Origin: Paraburkholderia ferrariae NBRC 106233
GTDB taxonomy: Bacteria > Pseudomonadota > Gammaproteobacteria > Burkholderiales > Burkholderiaceae
NCBI RefSeq assembly: GCF_000685035.1
Contig: NZ_BAYB01000024.1
Location: 109,569 to 173,568, forward strand
Direction: 5' to 3'
DNA length: 64,000 bases
Both the position numbers and the translations under genes were made by a program. Positions 8,211 to 19,671 of the stretch are shown in pieces (position 1 is the stretch's first letter; every line of letters begins with the position of its first letter). The notes beneath the pieces were generated by a model, which was given only the letters and a program-made list of their open reading frames with translations, ran no database searches and was not told the origin of the DNA.

Positions 8211-9695
8211 ATGCCGAGCGCCACCGCCCGCCCCGATCCGACCCGCACCGCCACCGCGCCGCGCTCGCGCGTATGGCGCTGGGTGGCCGTGTTCGTCGCC
8301 GTCACGCTCCTGCACTGGCTCGCGGCGGAGTGGATCGAACGGCATCGCGGCGTGCCGCCGCCCGCACGGGACGTGCACGTGCCCGTGCAGGTCGCGCTGC
8401 TCAAGCCCGAGCGCGTCGAACGCGAAGCGCAGCCTGCCGCAAAGACCGCCGCGCCGAAAGCCGCGCCTCGCCCGGCGCATCGCGAAGCGCACGCGCCGCA
8501 CGAATTGCGCGCGGTGACGCCCCCGAAGCCGCATCCCGAAGTCGCGGCCGCGCAGCCCGCCTCCAGCCCGGCCACGCCCGATACGGCCGCGTCCGACACC
8601 GCCGCCAGCCGTGCTGCCGCCAGCGCGGCCACCGGCACCGGACCCAACGGCGGCACCGCGCAGGCCGGCGCAGGCAACGGCAACACACCTTCCGCACCGG
8701 CCACCGAAGCCTCGCACGGCGTGAAGTTCTCGATCCCGCCCTCGGGCGAACTGCAGTACGACACGTTCTACAACGGCGTGCGCAACCAGCCGGGCACGAT
8801 CCACTGGGCCAGCGACGGGCAGCGCTACGACATGGTGGTCTCCGTGCCGCTGCCGTTCGTCGGCACGTTCAGCTGGACGAGCCGCGGGCATGTGGATGCG
8901 TTCGGCATCGCGCCGGATCAGTACATCGAAAAGCGCGGCCACCGCCCTGAAGACGTGACCGTCTTCAACCGCAGCGAAAAGCAGATCGTGTTCACGCGCA
9001 CGCCGAATTCGCTCGCGCTGCCCGACGGCGCGCAGGATCGCTTCAGCATGGTGATGCAACTGGCGAGCCTCGTGCGCGGCGACCCCGCCGCCTACCAGCC
9101 GGGCGTGACGCGCGAGTTCTACGTGGCCGATAACGACAGCGGCGAAATCTGGCCCGTGACCACCATCGGCGACGAAACCGTCAGCACCGATCACGGCTAT
9201 GTCACGGCGCGCCACTTCATGCGGCTGCCGCGGCACGACGGCGACAAGCGCCGCATCGACGTGTGGCTCGCGCCCTCGCTCGGCTGGCTGCCGGTGCGGC
9301 TCGTGCAGACCGAGCCGAACGGCAGCCAGTTCGAACTCGTCTGGCGCGGCCCGCTCACGATTCCTGCGGCGAATGCGGCAGGCAACCGTTCGGGCACTTC
9401 GGGCACGAACGACGCAGGGGAAACGGCCGCGCCGGGCAACAATGGCAGCAGCGAAGCACCGGCGAGCGCCCCCGCGGTCGAGCCGGCCAGCACGCCCCAG
9501 TCCAACGAGCCCGCGGCCAACGCAGCGGAACAACCCGCAGCTACCGCACCCGCCGCACCCGCCGCGCCTTCCGGGTCCGATGCCGCTCAGCCGCCGGCCA
9601 CGCCCCCCTCCGAGCCGCCGCCAGCGCCGGCAGCCTCCCCTGCACCGCCGCCCACTGGCAGCGCTCCCACAAACGACACGCCCGCCCAGCCCTGA
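8211..9695 (+). CDS. DUF3108 domain-containing envelope protein
   Basis: A 494-residue protein. One membrane segment (WRWVAVFVAVTLLHWLAAEW, about residues 21-40) is followed by an Ala/Pro/Lys-rich linker to about 170, resembling TonB-type periplasm-spanning stretches. A DUF3108 domain follows (about 170-385, from VKFSIPPSGELQYDTFYNG to SLGWLPVRLVQTEPNG), then a Pro/Ala/Ser-rich tail. The domain is predicted to act in the periplasm; its function is unknown. The insertion topology (N-in, C-out) is inferred. The gene stands alone, 146 bases after iclR. Confidence 0.75.
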   Translation: MPSATARPDPTRTATAPRSRVWRWVAVFVAVTLLHWLAAEWIERHRGVPPPARDVHVPVQVALLKPERVEREAQPAAKTAAPKAAPRPAHREAHAPHELRAVTPPKPHPEVAAAQPASSPATPDTAASDTAASRAAASAATGTGPNGGTAQAGAGNGNTPSAPATEASHGVKFSIPPSGELQYDTFYNGVRNQPGTIHWASDGQRYDMVVSVPLPFVGTFSWTSRGHVDAFGIAPDQYIEKRGHRPEDVTVFNRSEKQIVFTRTPNSLALPDGAQDRFSMVMQLASLVRGDPAAYQPGVTREFYVADNDSGEIWPVTTIGDETVSTDHGYVTARHFMRLPRHDGDKRRIDVWLAPSLGWLPVRLVQTEPNGSQFELVWRGPLTIPAANAAGNRSGTSGTNDAGETAAPGNNGSSEAPASAPAVEPASTPQSNEPAANAAEQPAATAPAAPAAPSGSDAAQPPATPPSEPPPAPAASPAPPPTGSAPTNDTPAQP

Positions 9696-10111
9696 ACGCT
9701 GCCTGACCACGCCGCCGAAGGTCCGCCTGCGCGCACCCGCCAGAACGTTGGCCGCTTCGGCCACGCTTCGCGGCAAGACGCGGCGAAATAGCGCATACTG
9801 GAACCGGTCGCAGCAGAGTTCGCCGCAGCGTTTGCCGAACGGGCACGAGCACACAGCCATCGCTCCCTTCGACAAAACGCGGCGCTTCGAAAACCGCAGC
9901 ACATCGAAGCGAAAACAACCCATCGCGAACTCAGCGGAACGCAGCAAAAAGCAGACAAAAAGCCCCTGCTCGCGGCCTGAATCTACGAACCGAGGACAGC
10001 AGCAAACATGTCCCGCGCACCTTCGGGCGCGCGGGTTGCGCAACCGGCATCGTGCACACAGCACCTCGCAGACGGCCTGACTCCCGACCCGGCAACGTGA
10101 AGGAGGAAACC
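9696..10111. other. 416-base intergenic region
   Basis: No supported gene. It is Ala/Arg-codon-like GC-rich sequence at first, then more A-rich (9880-9970). The strong ribosome site AAGGAGG of the next gene is at its right end. No clear terminator was seen. Confidence 0.5.
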
Positions 10112-10900
10112 ATGCAAGTGACTGTCAACGGCATCGATACGCACTACCTCCTCGACGACCGCAGCGGCGGCCCTGTGCTCGCGTTCGTGCATCAACTGGG
10201 CGGCGACCTCACCGTGTGGGACCAACTCGCAGGCCATTTCCGCCATCGCTACAGCGTGCTGCGCTACGACGTGCGCGGCCACGGCGCGAGCGCTCTCTCG
10301 CGCGAGCCGTTCGGCGTCGCACAGTTGGCGAGCGATCTGGGCGCCATGCTGGAGGCAACAGGCATCGCGAACGTCCATCTCGTGGGCATGTCGATGGGCG
10401 GCATGGTCGCGCAGCAGTTCGCACTCGACGCTCCCTCGCGCGTGCTCTCGCTCGCGCTCTGCGATACGTCGAGCCGTACCGCGCCCGAAGCGCGCGAGAT
10501 GTGGAACCAGCGGGCCGCGCTCGTGCGCCGCGAAGGCACGGCGGTACTCGCGACGGCCACCATGGAGCGCTGGTTCACACCCGACTTTCGCCGCACGCAC
10601 CGCGAGACAGTCGAAAAAATATGTGAAGTTTTATTACGGACAGCTTCGGAAGGATATGCGATGGCGTGCGAAGCCCTACGCGATTTCGATGCCCACGATC
10701 GCCTCGCTGCGCTGAGGGTGCCGACGCTCGCCGTTGCGGGCCGCTACGACGCCGGCACGCCGGCCGCGCTGACCCAGGTGCTTGCGCAAGCGATTGCCGG
10801 CGCGCGCTTCGAGATTCTCGACGCCGCGCATCTGGCCCCGGTAGAGGAGTCGCACCGCTTCGCAGCCTTGCTTGAAACGTTTCTCCATCAGTCGGTCTAA
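10112..10900 (+). CDS. alpha/beta hydrolase (3-oxoadipate enol-lactonase-like)
   Basis: A 262-residue alpha/beta hydrolase. The oxyanion region is FVHQLGGDLTVWD, the nucleophile elbow is GMSMGG (Ser near residue 97), the acid is probably Asp in AGRYDAGTP and the His is in DAAHLAPVE. The order and spacing match the PcaD/BpoC-type group, but many such proteins are misnamed as lactonases, so the reaction is open. The start at 10112 follows AAGGAGGAAACC. No other protocatechuate genes are nearby, which argues against a dedicated pca role. Confidence 0.75.
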   Translation: MQVTVNGIDTHYLLDDRSGGPVLAFVHQLGGDLTVWDQLAGHFRHRYSVLRYDVRGHGASALSREPFGVAQLASDLGAMLEATGIANVHLVGMSMGGMVAQQFALDAPSRVLSLALCDTSSRTAPEAREMWNQRAALVRREGTAVLATATMERWFTPDFRRTHRETVEKICEVLLRTASEGYAMACEALRDFDAHDRLAALRVPTLAVAGRYDAGTPAALTQVLAQAIAGARFEILDAAHLAPVEESHRFAALLETFLHQSV

Positions 10901-11085
10901 CCCATTGAACCCGGGAGGACAGCAGCCAAGGCGGTAACAGGCGGAAGGAAAAGGGAACGCAGGCGAGCAGGCAGTGAAAGAGGGAGCCCCTTGAATTCCG
11001 GACCGAACGCTCCACGTATTGGCCAAGGATAAATTCGGTCAATACCAGGAAGATGCCAGGAAGCACAGGAAAAAGGAGTGTCGCC

Positions 11086-11343
11086 ATGCAAATGATCTAC
11101 AACAGTCCCAACTATTGCGTTGTCGAATTCCCCCCGCAGGACGGCCACAATGCGATGCGGGCCGGCGGTTACGAAATCGTGGACAAGAACGCGCGCCGCG
11201 AGATCTTTATCGACGGCATGATGGCGGCAAGCTTTCGCGAACACGTGCAAAAGCTGATGGAAGAAGAGCAGTCGCTGGACGAAGTCGACGAGTTCCTCGG
11301 CCGCTTCGACAGTCTCATGCAGCAACCGGTCGTGCTTCATTAA
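11086..11343 (+). CDS. DUF3567 family protein
   Basis: An 85-residue cytoplasmic protein starting MQMIYNSPNYCVVEFPPQDG and containing YEIVDKNARREIFIDG, the conserved block of the beta-proteobacterial DUF3567 family. Function is unknown. AAAAGGAGTG precedes the ATG at the right distance. It is followed by a strong terminator at 11450. Confidence 0.85.
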   Translation: MQMIYNSPNYCVVEFPPQDGHNAMRAGGYEIVDKNARREIFIDGMMAASFREHVQKLMEEEQSLDEVDEFLGRFDSLMQQPVVLH

Positions 11344-11449
11344 GTTCGCGCGGCCAGCGCCAGCGCGGCGATCACGTAACAGCGCGTACCAGGCGCGCAC
11401 CAGTACGCACCAGCGACATCGACGGTAACAGCGGCACTCACGCTCAGGG

Positions 11450-11485
11450 AACCCCGTCCGCTTCGGCGGCCGGGGTTTTTCTTTT
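11450..11485 (+). terminator. rho-independent terminator after DUF3567
   Basis: The stem CCCCGTCCGC / GCGGCCGGGG with a TTCG loop is followed by TTTTTCTTTT. Confidence 0.85.
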
Positions 11486-11556
11486 GTCCGCGCATTGCAC
11501 AAGCGCGCGCACGCCCACTCTCGCGAGCGCGCCCGGCGAGGCGCCCCGGCTGCGGC

Positions 11557-11562
11557 TACAAT
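11557..11562 (+). promoter_or_regulatory. candidate -10 element for metH part 1
   Basis: TACAAT in the context GGCTACAATA, 45 bases before the ATG at 11607. No clear -35 is seen. No SAH- or SAM-type riboswitch pattern was recognised between the terminator at 11450 and the start codon. Confidence 0.4.
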
Positions 11563-11606
11563 ATTGGGTTTCCTCGTTCAACTGGCGTCTAAGCCCGTCC
11601 GCCCTC

Positions 11607-12692
11607 ATGAACCCGTCCGCTGATACCGTCTCCCGCCCCGCTGCCCACCGTCCGGCCGCGAGCGCGCGCTATACGCGCGGCGCCGCGCTGCCGGCGCTGC
11701 TCGCCTCGCGCATCCTGATCCTCGACGGCGCCATGGGCACGATGATCCAGCGCTACAAGCTCGACGAAGCCGCCTACCGCGGCGAGCGCTTCAAGGACTA
11801 CCCGCGCGACATCAAGGGCAACAACGAACTGCTCTCGCTCACGCAGCCGCAGGTCATCAGCGAGATTCACGAGCAGTACCTCGCGGCGGGCTCGGACATC
11901 ATCGAAACGAACACCTTCGGCGCGACCACCGTGGCCCAGGACGACTACGGCATGGGCGAACTGGCCATCGAGATGAACCTCGAATCGGCGAAGCTCGCGC
12001 GCGCCGCATGCGACAAGTATTCGACCCCGGACAAGCCGCGCTTCGTGGCGGGCGCCATCGGCCCGACGCCGAAAACGGCGAGCATCTCGCCCGACGTGAA
12101 CGATCCGGGCGCGCGCAACGTCACGTTCGAGGAACTGCGCGTGGCGTACTACGAGCAGGCGAAGGCGCTGCTGGACGGCGGCTGCGATCTGTTCCTCGTC
12201 GAGACGATCTTCGACACGCTCAACGCCAAGGCCGCGCTCTTCGCGCTCGACCAGCTCTTCGAAGATACGGGCGAACTGCTGCCCATCATGATCTCGGGCA
12301 CCGTCACCGATGCCTCGGGCCGCATTCTCTCGGGTCAGACCGTCGAGGCATTCTGGAACTCGCTGCGTCATGCGAAGCCGCTTACCTTCGGCCTGAACTG
12401 CGCGCTCGGCGCGGCGCTCATGCGGCCGTACATCGCCGAACTCGCGAAGCTGTGCGACACCTATGTCTCGTGCTACCCGAACGCGGGCCTGCCGAACCCG
12501 ATGAGCGACACCGGCTTCGACGAAACGCCCGCCGATACTTCCGGACTCCTGAACGAATTCGCCACGGCCGGCCTCGTGAACGTGGCCGGCGGCTGCTGCG
12601 GCACGACGCCGGACCACATCGCCGCGATTGCGAAAGCGCTTGCAGGGATCAAGCCGCGCCGCTGGCCCGGCCAGTATCGCGACGCCGCCTGA
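11607..12692 (+). CDS. metH: methionine synthase, homocysteine-binding part (split MetH, first gene)
   Basis: A 361-residue homocysteine S-methyltransferase domain. It has the N-terminal LILDGAMGTMIQRYKLDE block and the zinc ligands: Cys in FGLNCALGA and the Cys pair in NVAGGCCGTTPDH. In the usual MetH (about 1,230 residues) this is module 1; here it ends with a TGA, and the pterin-binding and cobalamin modules are in a second gene 77 bases downstream in the same direction. Split metH is common in Burkholderia and relatives, so this is not a frameshift artefact in my view. Together the two proteins transfer the methyl group from 5-methyltetrahydrofolate to homocysteine. Confidence 0.92.
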   Translation: MNPSADTVSRPAAHRPAASARYTRGAALPALLASRILILDGAMGTMIQRYKLDEAAYRGERFKDYPRDIKGNNELLSLTQPQVISEIHEQYLAAGSDIIETNTFGATTVAQDDYGMGELAIEMNLESAKLARAACDKYSTPDKPRFVAGAIGPTPKTASISPDVNDPGARNVTFEELRVAYYEQAKALLDGGCDLFLVETIFDTLNAKAALFALDQLFEDTGELLPIMISGTVTDASGRILSGQTVEAFWNSLRHAKPLTFGLNCALGAALMRPYIAELAKLCDTYVSCYPNAGLPNPMSDTGFDETPADTSGLLNEFATAGLVNVAGGCCGTTPDHIAAIAKALAGIKPRRWPGQYRDAA

Positions 12693-12759
12693 CGACCCGC
12701 GCACGCTGCACGCCTTTGAAGCAACGCCTCGCCGACACCCCCGACAACCTGACGACCCG
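12688..12759. repeat. 12-base direct repeat between the two metH genes
   Basis: CCTGACGACCCG occurs at 12688-12699 and 12748-12759, 60 bases apart. The first copy contains the TGA stop of the first metH gene (12690-12692). Confidence 0.75.
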
Positions 12760-12769
12760 GTCTCACGCC

Positions 12770-15487
<2,718 letters not shown>

Positions 15488-15806
15488 GGCATGGGCGGCG
15501 CCGCTGCCGCCCTCCCGCCATCTTTCGCTGCGCGTGCTGCCGCTTCCAGCCGCTTCCGGCCGCTTTCGGCCGTTCCGCGCCATGTCCCGCCGGGCGGCCG
15601 CAACCGTTGCGTTGCAGCCGCCCGACATATGCCGTTCCATAGACTAAATATTTGGCGCGCGCGACTTTTCGTCTTTGTAAGATGGACCGGCACTACCCTC
15701 GGCCAGTCCGGCCGGAGGGGCCAAACCGTGCCCAAAGCGAGTCGAAAGAGGCAGAAAGCTCGCTCATCAGCAGATCCTTAAAAGCAATTATCGACGGAGA
15801 AATCGT
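15488..15806. other. 319-base intergenic region
   Basis: Besides the 10-base repeat it contains an A/T-rich stretch (about 15637-15655) likely to include the promoter of the next gene; I cannot place the -35 and -10 with confidence. No gene seen. Confidence 0.5.
15540..15569. repeat. 10-base tandem repeat, three units
   Basis: CCGCTTCCAG, CCGCTTCCGG and CCGCTTTCGG follow directly, 53 bases after the second metH gene. Confidence 0.75.
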
Positions 15807-16031
15807 ATGAAGAAGCTGGTGTTGATGTTGACGGCATTCGGCATCGCAGCCCTCGCGCAGCCCTCGTTCGCCCAGCCGGCCTCGCAGCCGGCCGTCGTCC
15901 ATCAGGAAGCAAGCGCGGCGACGTCGTATTCGACGCCCACCGAAAAGCACGTGAAGAAGCCGAAGAAAAAGAAGGTGAAGAAGGGTGCGGCCTCGGCGGC
16001 CGAGATGGCGCCGGCAGCGGCGAGCCAGTAA
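15807..16031 (+). CDS. small secreted Lys/Ala-rich protein
   Basis: A 74-residue protein. The signal peptide MKKLVLMLTAFGIAALAQPSFA gives cleavage near residue 22, leaving about 50 residues with a strongly basic centre (EKHVKKPKKKKVKKG) and an Ala-rich end. No cysteines. GGAGAAATCGT precedes the ATG, and a strong terminator follows at 16067, supporting a real single-gene unit. The function is unknown; a small periplasmic polycation is all that can be said. Confidence 0.65.
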   Translation: MKKLVLMLTAFGIAALAQPSFAQPASQPAVVHQEASAATSYSTPTEKHVKKPKKKKVKKGAASAAEMAPAAASQ

Positions 16032-16066
16032 GCGGAACACCGCGGAACGCGGTGCGCACAAAAGAC

Positions 16067-16097
16067 AAGAGCCCGCTTTCGAGCGGGCTCTTCTTTC
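16067..16097. terminator. rho-independent terminator
   Basis: AAGAGCCCGC / GCGGGCTCTT stem with a TTTCGA loop, then TTCTTTCT. It sits between the convergent small secreted gene (plus) and the DUF1840 gene (minus) and can serve both strands. Confidence 0.85.
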
Positions 16098-16163
16098 TGG
16101 AACTCGGTTTCTGGAACTCGGCGGAAAGCCGGGGCGGAGATAGCGCCCCGCCCGCACCCAGAT

Positions 16164-16496
16164 TCAGATCCCCCACACGATGTCGCTCTGCTCCTTGTGC
16201 GCCGCGCGCAGCATGTCGAGGAACGGGAACGCGCGCTGCGCGAGACCCACCGGCGCCTCATGCGGGTGCTGCTCGTAGCCTTCTTCACCCTCGTGGAAAT
16301 GGCCTTCGTGTTCGGCGCGTTCGCGCTTGTCGGTAGCGATCGCCACTTCGAGCTTGCTGATTGCAACCTCGAGTTCGTCGTGCGAGATCACGCCGCGCGG
16401 TCCGAGCCGCTTGCCGATGATACCGAGCAGGTACTGAGCGAGATTTTCAAGCATCAAGACATCAGGCGATGCGTGGCATTTGAATGTAACCAGCAT
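16164..16496 (-). CDS. DUF1840 domain-containing protein
   Basis: A 110-residue cytoplasmic protein. It begins MLVTFKCHASPDVLMLENLA and has the IGKRLGPRGVIS stretch of the DUF1840 family, then a His/Glu-rich middle (HEGHFHEGEEGYEQHPHE) that might bind metal, and ends ...KEQSDIVWGI. The function is unknown. The frame is open for 55 more codons upstream, but the ATG at 16496 is preceded by AAGGGA and begins the conserved sequence. It is divergent from argS. Confidence 0.85.
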   Translation of the reverse strand: MLVTFKCHASPDVLMLENLAQYLLGIIGKRLGPRGVISHDELEVAISKLEVAIATDKRERAEHEGHFHEGEEGYEQHPHEAPVGLAQRAFPFLDMLRAAHKEQSDIVWGI

Positions 16497-16831
16497 GACA
16501 GTTCCCTTTTGATTTTTTGAGGGCCGCGCCCCGGCCAACGGGTGCCTGGCTCTCCCCAGGGCGCCCCGGACCACGCGGCCGGCGAGTTCGTCCCGGCGGC
16601 GAACCCGCCGCGACAGCCGCACGCGGGCGGTGTTCGCCCTTACGGGCTTCTCATGGAACATATTAGCACCCTGCTAAAATCCCTCTGAACGGAATTACCC
16701 GCACGGGCCGGCCGGCAGGACGCCGGGAGCCCCGGGGCACGATGCCCGCCCCCACCCAGTACCCGATGGCAAGGCGCGAGGCCCGACCGGCCGAAGCGCC
16801 CGCCATCACCCGCACAGGACCTGCAACAAGC

Positions 16832-18625
16832 ATGCTGCCCGCACAGAAACTCACTCTGGAGACCCTGTTCGCCGACGCCGTCGGCCAGGTGGCCAAGGCC
16901 CTCGAAGGCGCCTCCGAAGCCGCGTTCATCGCGCCCACGATCACGCTCGAGCGCCCCAAGGTGGCCGCTCACGGCGACGTCGCCTGCAACGTGGCCATGC
17001 AGCTCGCCAAGCCGCTGCGCGCCAATCCGCGCCAGCTCGCCCAGCAGATCGTCGATGCCGTGCTCGCGCTGCCCGCCGCCGCCGGCCTCGTCGAGTCGGC
17101 CGAAGTGGCCGGCCCCGGCTTCATCAACCTGCGCCTCACCGCCAACGCCAGGCGCGCCGTGATCGGCGCCGTGTTTGCCGAGGGCGAAGCCTTCGGCCGC
17201 TCGCAGCGCGAGGCGGGCAAGCACGTGCTGGTCGAATTCGTCTCCGCGAACCCCACGGGTCCGCTGCACGTCGGCCACGGCCGCCAGGCCGCGCTCGGCG
17301 ACGCCATTTCGAACGTGCTGGCCTCGCAGGGCTACGACGTGCACCGCGAGTTCTACTACAACGACGCGGGCGTGCAGATCGGCAACCTCGCCATCTCCAC
17401 GCAGGCGCGCGCACGCGGCTTCAAGCCCGGCGACGCCGAATGGCCCGAAGCCGCCTACAACGGCGAATACATCGCCGACATCGCGCGCGACTATCTCGCG
17501 GGCGAAACCGTGAGCGCGAAGGACGGCGAGCCGGTGAAGGGCGCGCAGGACCCCGAAGATCTCGACGCGATCCGCCGCTTCGCCGTGGCCTATCTGCGCC
17601 ACGAGCAGGATCTCGACCTGCTGGCCTTCGGCGTGAAGTTCGACCAGTACTACCTCGAATCGTCGCTCTATACCGAAGGCCGCGTGGAGAAGACGGTCGA
17701 GGCGCTCGTCGCCTCGGGCGAGACCTACGAGCAGGAAGGCGCGCTGTGGCTCAAGACCACCGACTACGGCGACGACAAGGACCGCGTGATGCGCAAGTCC
17801 GACGGTACCTACACCTACTTCCTGCCGGACGTGGCCTACCACGTCACGAAGTGGGAGCGCGGCTTCACCAAGGTCATCAACATCCAGGGCTCGGACCACC
17901 ACGGCACCATCGCGCGCGTGCGCGCCGGCCTGCAGGCGCTCGGCGTGGGCATCCCGAAGGGCTATCCCGACTACGTGCTGCACAAGATGGTCACCGTGAT
18001 GCGCGACGGCCAGGAAGTGAAGATCTCCAAGCGCGCGGGCAGCTACGTGACGGTGCGCGACCTGATCGAGTGGTCGGGCGGCGCCGATGTCAGCCCCGCG
18101 GGCAGCGAAGTCTCGCCCGACCTGCTCGACGAAGCGACCATTCGCCGCGGCCGCGACGCCGTGCGCTTCTTCCTGATCTCGCGCAAGGCCGACACCGAGT
18201 TCGTGTTCGACATCGACCTCGCGCTCAAGCAGAACGACGAGAACCCCGTGTACTACGTGCAGTACGCGCACGCCCGGATCTCGACGATCCTCTCCGACTG
18301 GCAGGCGAAGCACGGCGGCAACCTCGCCGCGCTGCCCAGGGTCGATCTCGCGCCGCTCGCGAGCGAGCGCTCGCTCGCGCTCGTGGCGAAGCTCGCCGAG
18401 TTCCCCGACATGCTCACGCATGCCGCGGGCGAACTCGCGCCGCACGCCGTGGCGTTCTATCTGCGCGAACTCGCGGCCGAGTTTCACTCGTTCTACAATG
18501 CCGAACGCGTTCTGGTCGACGACGCGGCCGAGCGCGACGCCCGCGTCGCCCTGCTGGCCGCGACGCGCCAGGTGCTCGCGAACGGCCTCGCGGTGATCGG
18601 CGTTTCGGCGCCGGAGCGCATGTGA
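16832..18625 (+). CDS. argS: arginyl-tRNA synthetase
   Basis: A 597-residue class I aminoacyl-tRNA synthetase. The N-terminal Add-1 domain (about 1-110) is followed by the HIGH-type motif in SANPTGPLHVGHGR, the KMSKS-type motif as VKISKRAG, and the DALR anticodon-binding domain (NPVYYVQYAHARISTIL through the C-terminal PERM). It charges tRNA-Arg in the cytoplasm. I chose MLPAQKLTLETLF at 16832; the 30 codons upstream are not conserved-looking. The stop codon lies inside a 9-base repeat, and a large hairpin follows 100 bases later. Confidence 0.96.
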   Translation: MLPAQKLTLETLFADAVGQVAKALEGASEAAFIAPTITLERPKVAAHGDVACNVAMQLAKPLRANPRQLAQQIVDAVLALPAAAGLVESAEVAGPGFINLRLTANARRAVIGAVFAEGEAFGRSQREAGKHVLVEFVSANPTGPLHVGHGRQAALGDAISNVLASQGYDVHREFYYNDAGVQIGNLAISTQARARGFKPGDAEWPEAAYNGEYIADIARDYLAGETVSAKDGEPVKGAQDPEDLDAIRRFAVAYLRHEQDLDLLAFGVKFDQYYLESSLYTEGRVEKTVEALVASGETYEQEGALWLKTTDYGDDKDRVMRKSDGTYTYFLPDVAYHVTKWERGFTKVINIQGSDHHGTIARVRAGLQALGVGIPKGYPDYVLHKMVTVMRDGQEVKISKRAGSYVTVRDLIEWSGGADVSPAGSEVSPDLLDEATIRRGRDAVRFFLISRKADTEFVFDIDLALKQNDENPVYYVQYAHARISTILSDWQAKHGGNLAALPRVDLAPLASERSLALVAKLAEFPDMLTHAAGELAPHAVAFYLRELAAEFHSFYNAERVLVDDAAERDARVALLAATRQVLANGLAVIGVSAPERM

Positions 18626-18644
18626 CGCATGTGACGCATGTGAC
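18618..18644. repeat. 9-base tandem repeat over the argS stop codon
   Basis: GCATGTGAC occurs three times in direct succession. The argS TGA (18623-18625) is inside the first unit, and because the unit is 9 bases the next two TGA triplets are in the same frame, giving three in-frame stops. Confidence 0.9.
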
Positions 18645-18724
18645 AAGCGCGCGGCACCACGCGAGACGGGCAAACGTGCGTAGCGAACTTCCGGCTTAAA
18701 CCGCACACGAAGCAACATGCATGG

Positions 18725-18760
18725 GGCCGCCCGCGCCTGACACGCAAGGCGCGGGCGGCC
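18725..18760 (+). terminator. strong hairpin between argS and the SPOR gene
   Basis: 13-base perfect stem GGCCGCCCGCGCC / GGCGCGGGCGGCC with a 10-base loop. No long U-tract follows (ATTCCAGATTCTCTTGTTT), so the termination efficiency is uncertain. It lies 35 bases before the next ATG. Confidence 0.6.
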
Positions 18761-18795
18761 ATTCCAGATTCTCTTGTTTGCAGGTGATTCAGACG

Positions 18796-19623
18796 ATGGC
18801 ACAACCGCGCCGCACTACGAAGCAGCAGTCGAAACAGTCCGGGGGCACTTTCCTCGGCATCGTGCTGGGCCTGATTGTCGGCCTTGCGATCGCGGTCGTG
18901 GTGGCGCTCTACATCACGCGCGCACCCACGCCGTTCGTCTCGAAGGTCGCGCCGCCCGCCTCGGACGCGAGCGACGCCAGCGCCCAGTACGACCCGAACC
19001 GCGCGCTGCAGGGCAAGTCGCCGGGCCAGCCCGTGCCGCAGGCCGCGCAGAGCACGCCGCCCAACACGGCGCCGGGCCAGAGCACGAACCAGTCGCAGTC
19101 CTCGGGCATGCTCCAGGAGCCGCAGATCGTGGAAGTGCCGCCGTCGGGCTCCACGACGGATAACGGCACGGGTGCCGCGAACGGCGTCGCCGTCGCGCCG
19201 GCGCCCGCCGCCGGCAACAACGGGTCCGCGAGCGCCAACAACGCTCCGAAAACGCCGCAGTCGTCGAGCAACCCGGCGCAGATCCTCGCGAACAACCCGC
19301 CCCAGAAGCCCGCCACGGCCATCCCGGCGCCGGGCGCGAAGCCCGCGCAGGGCGGCACGGCCGCGCCCGCCGCGAGCGACGCCAACACCGGCTACTTCCT
19401 CCAGGTGGGCGCCTACAAGACCTCGGCGGACGCCGAGCAGCAGCGCGCGCGCCTGGCCTTCCAGGGCTTCGAGTCGAAGGTCACGCAGCGCGACGCGGGC
19501 GGGGTCACGTATTATCGAGTCCGCATCGGCCCGTTCGGAAAGTTCGACGACATGAACTCGACGCGTCAGCGCCTGTCCGACGCCGGTATCGACACGGCGG
19601 TCATCCGCTTCACGAAACAGTAA
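18796..19623 (+). CDS. SPOR domain protein, FtsN-like
   Basis: A 275-residue bitopic membrane protein: short basic cytoplasmic N-terminus (MAQPRRTTKQQSKQ), one membrane helix (FLGIVLGLIVGLAIAVVVALY, about 19-39), a long Pro/Ala/Ser/Gln-rich periplasmic linker, and a C-terminal SPOR domain (about 199-275: YFLQVGAYKTSADAEQQRARLAF ... YRVRIGPFGKFDDM). SPOR domains bind denuded peptidoglycan at the division septum. The gene order argS-SPOR-dsbA is common in beta-proteobacteria, where this protein is often called FtsN; whether it is the essential division activator is inferred. Confidence 0.85.
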   Translation: MAQPRRTTKQQSKQSGGTFLGIVLGLIVGLAIAVVVALYITRAPTPFVSKVAPPASDASDASAQYDPNRALQGKSPGQPVPQAAQSTPPNTAPGQSTNQSQSSGMLQEPQIVEVPPSGSTTDNGTGAANGVAVAPAPAAGNNGSASANNAPKTPQSSSNPAQILANNPPQKPATAIPAPGAKPAQGGTAAPAASDANTGYFLQVGAYKTSADAEQQRARLAFQGFESKVTQRDAGGVTYYRVRIGPFGKFDDMNSTRQRLSDAGIDTAVIRFTKQ

Positions 19624-19628
19624 CGGAA

Positions 19629-19646
19629 CCGGCCGCGCGCGGCCGG
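19629..19646. terminator. palindromic hairpin between the SPOR gene and dsbA
   Basis: 18-base perfect palindrome built from CCGGCCGCG and its complement, six bases after the SPOR stop. No U-tract; it could be a weak terminator, an RNA-stability element or merely GC-rich sequence. Confidence 0.4.
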
Positions 19647-19671
19647 CGATCTCCACACGAGTCAGAAGAAC

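Noticed and set aside
11344..11606. SAH or SAM riboswitch before metH
   Set aside because: I looked for the conserved GC-rich core of the SAH riboswitch and for SAM-type patterns and did not find them; only a terminator and a -10 element are visible.
12693..12769. Frameshift or sequencing error splitting metH
   Set aside because: The break falls between modules 1 and 2, the second gene has its own ATG at the start of conserved sequence, and split metH is known in this family.
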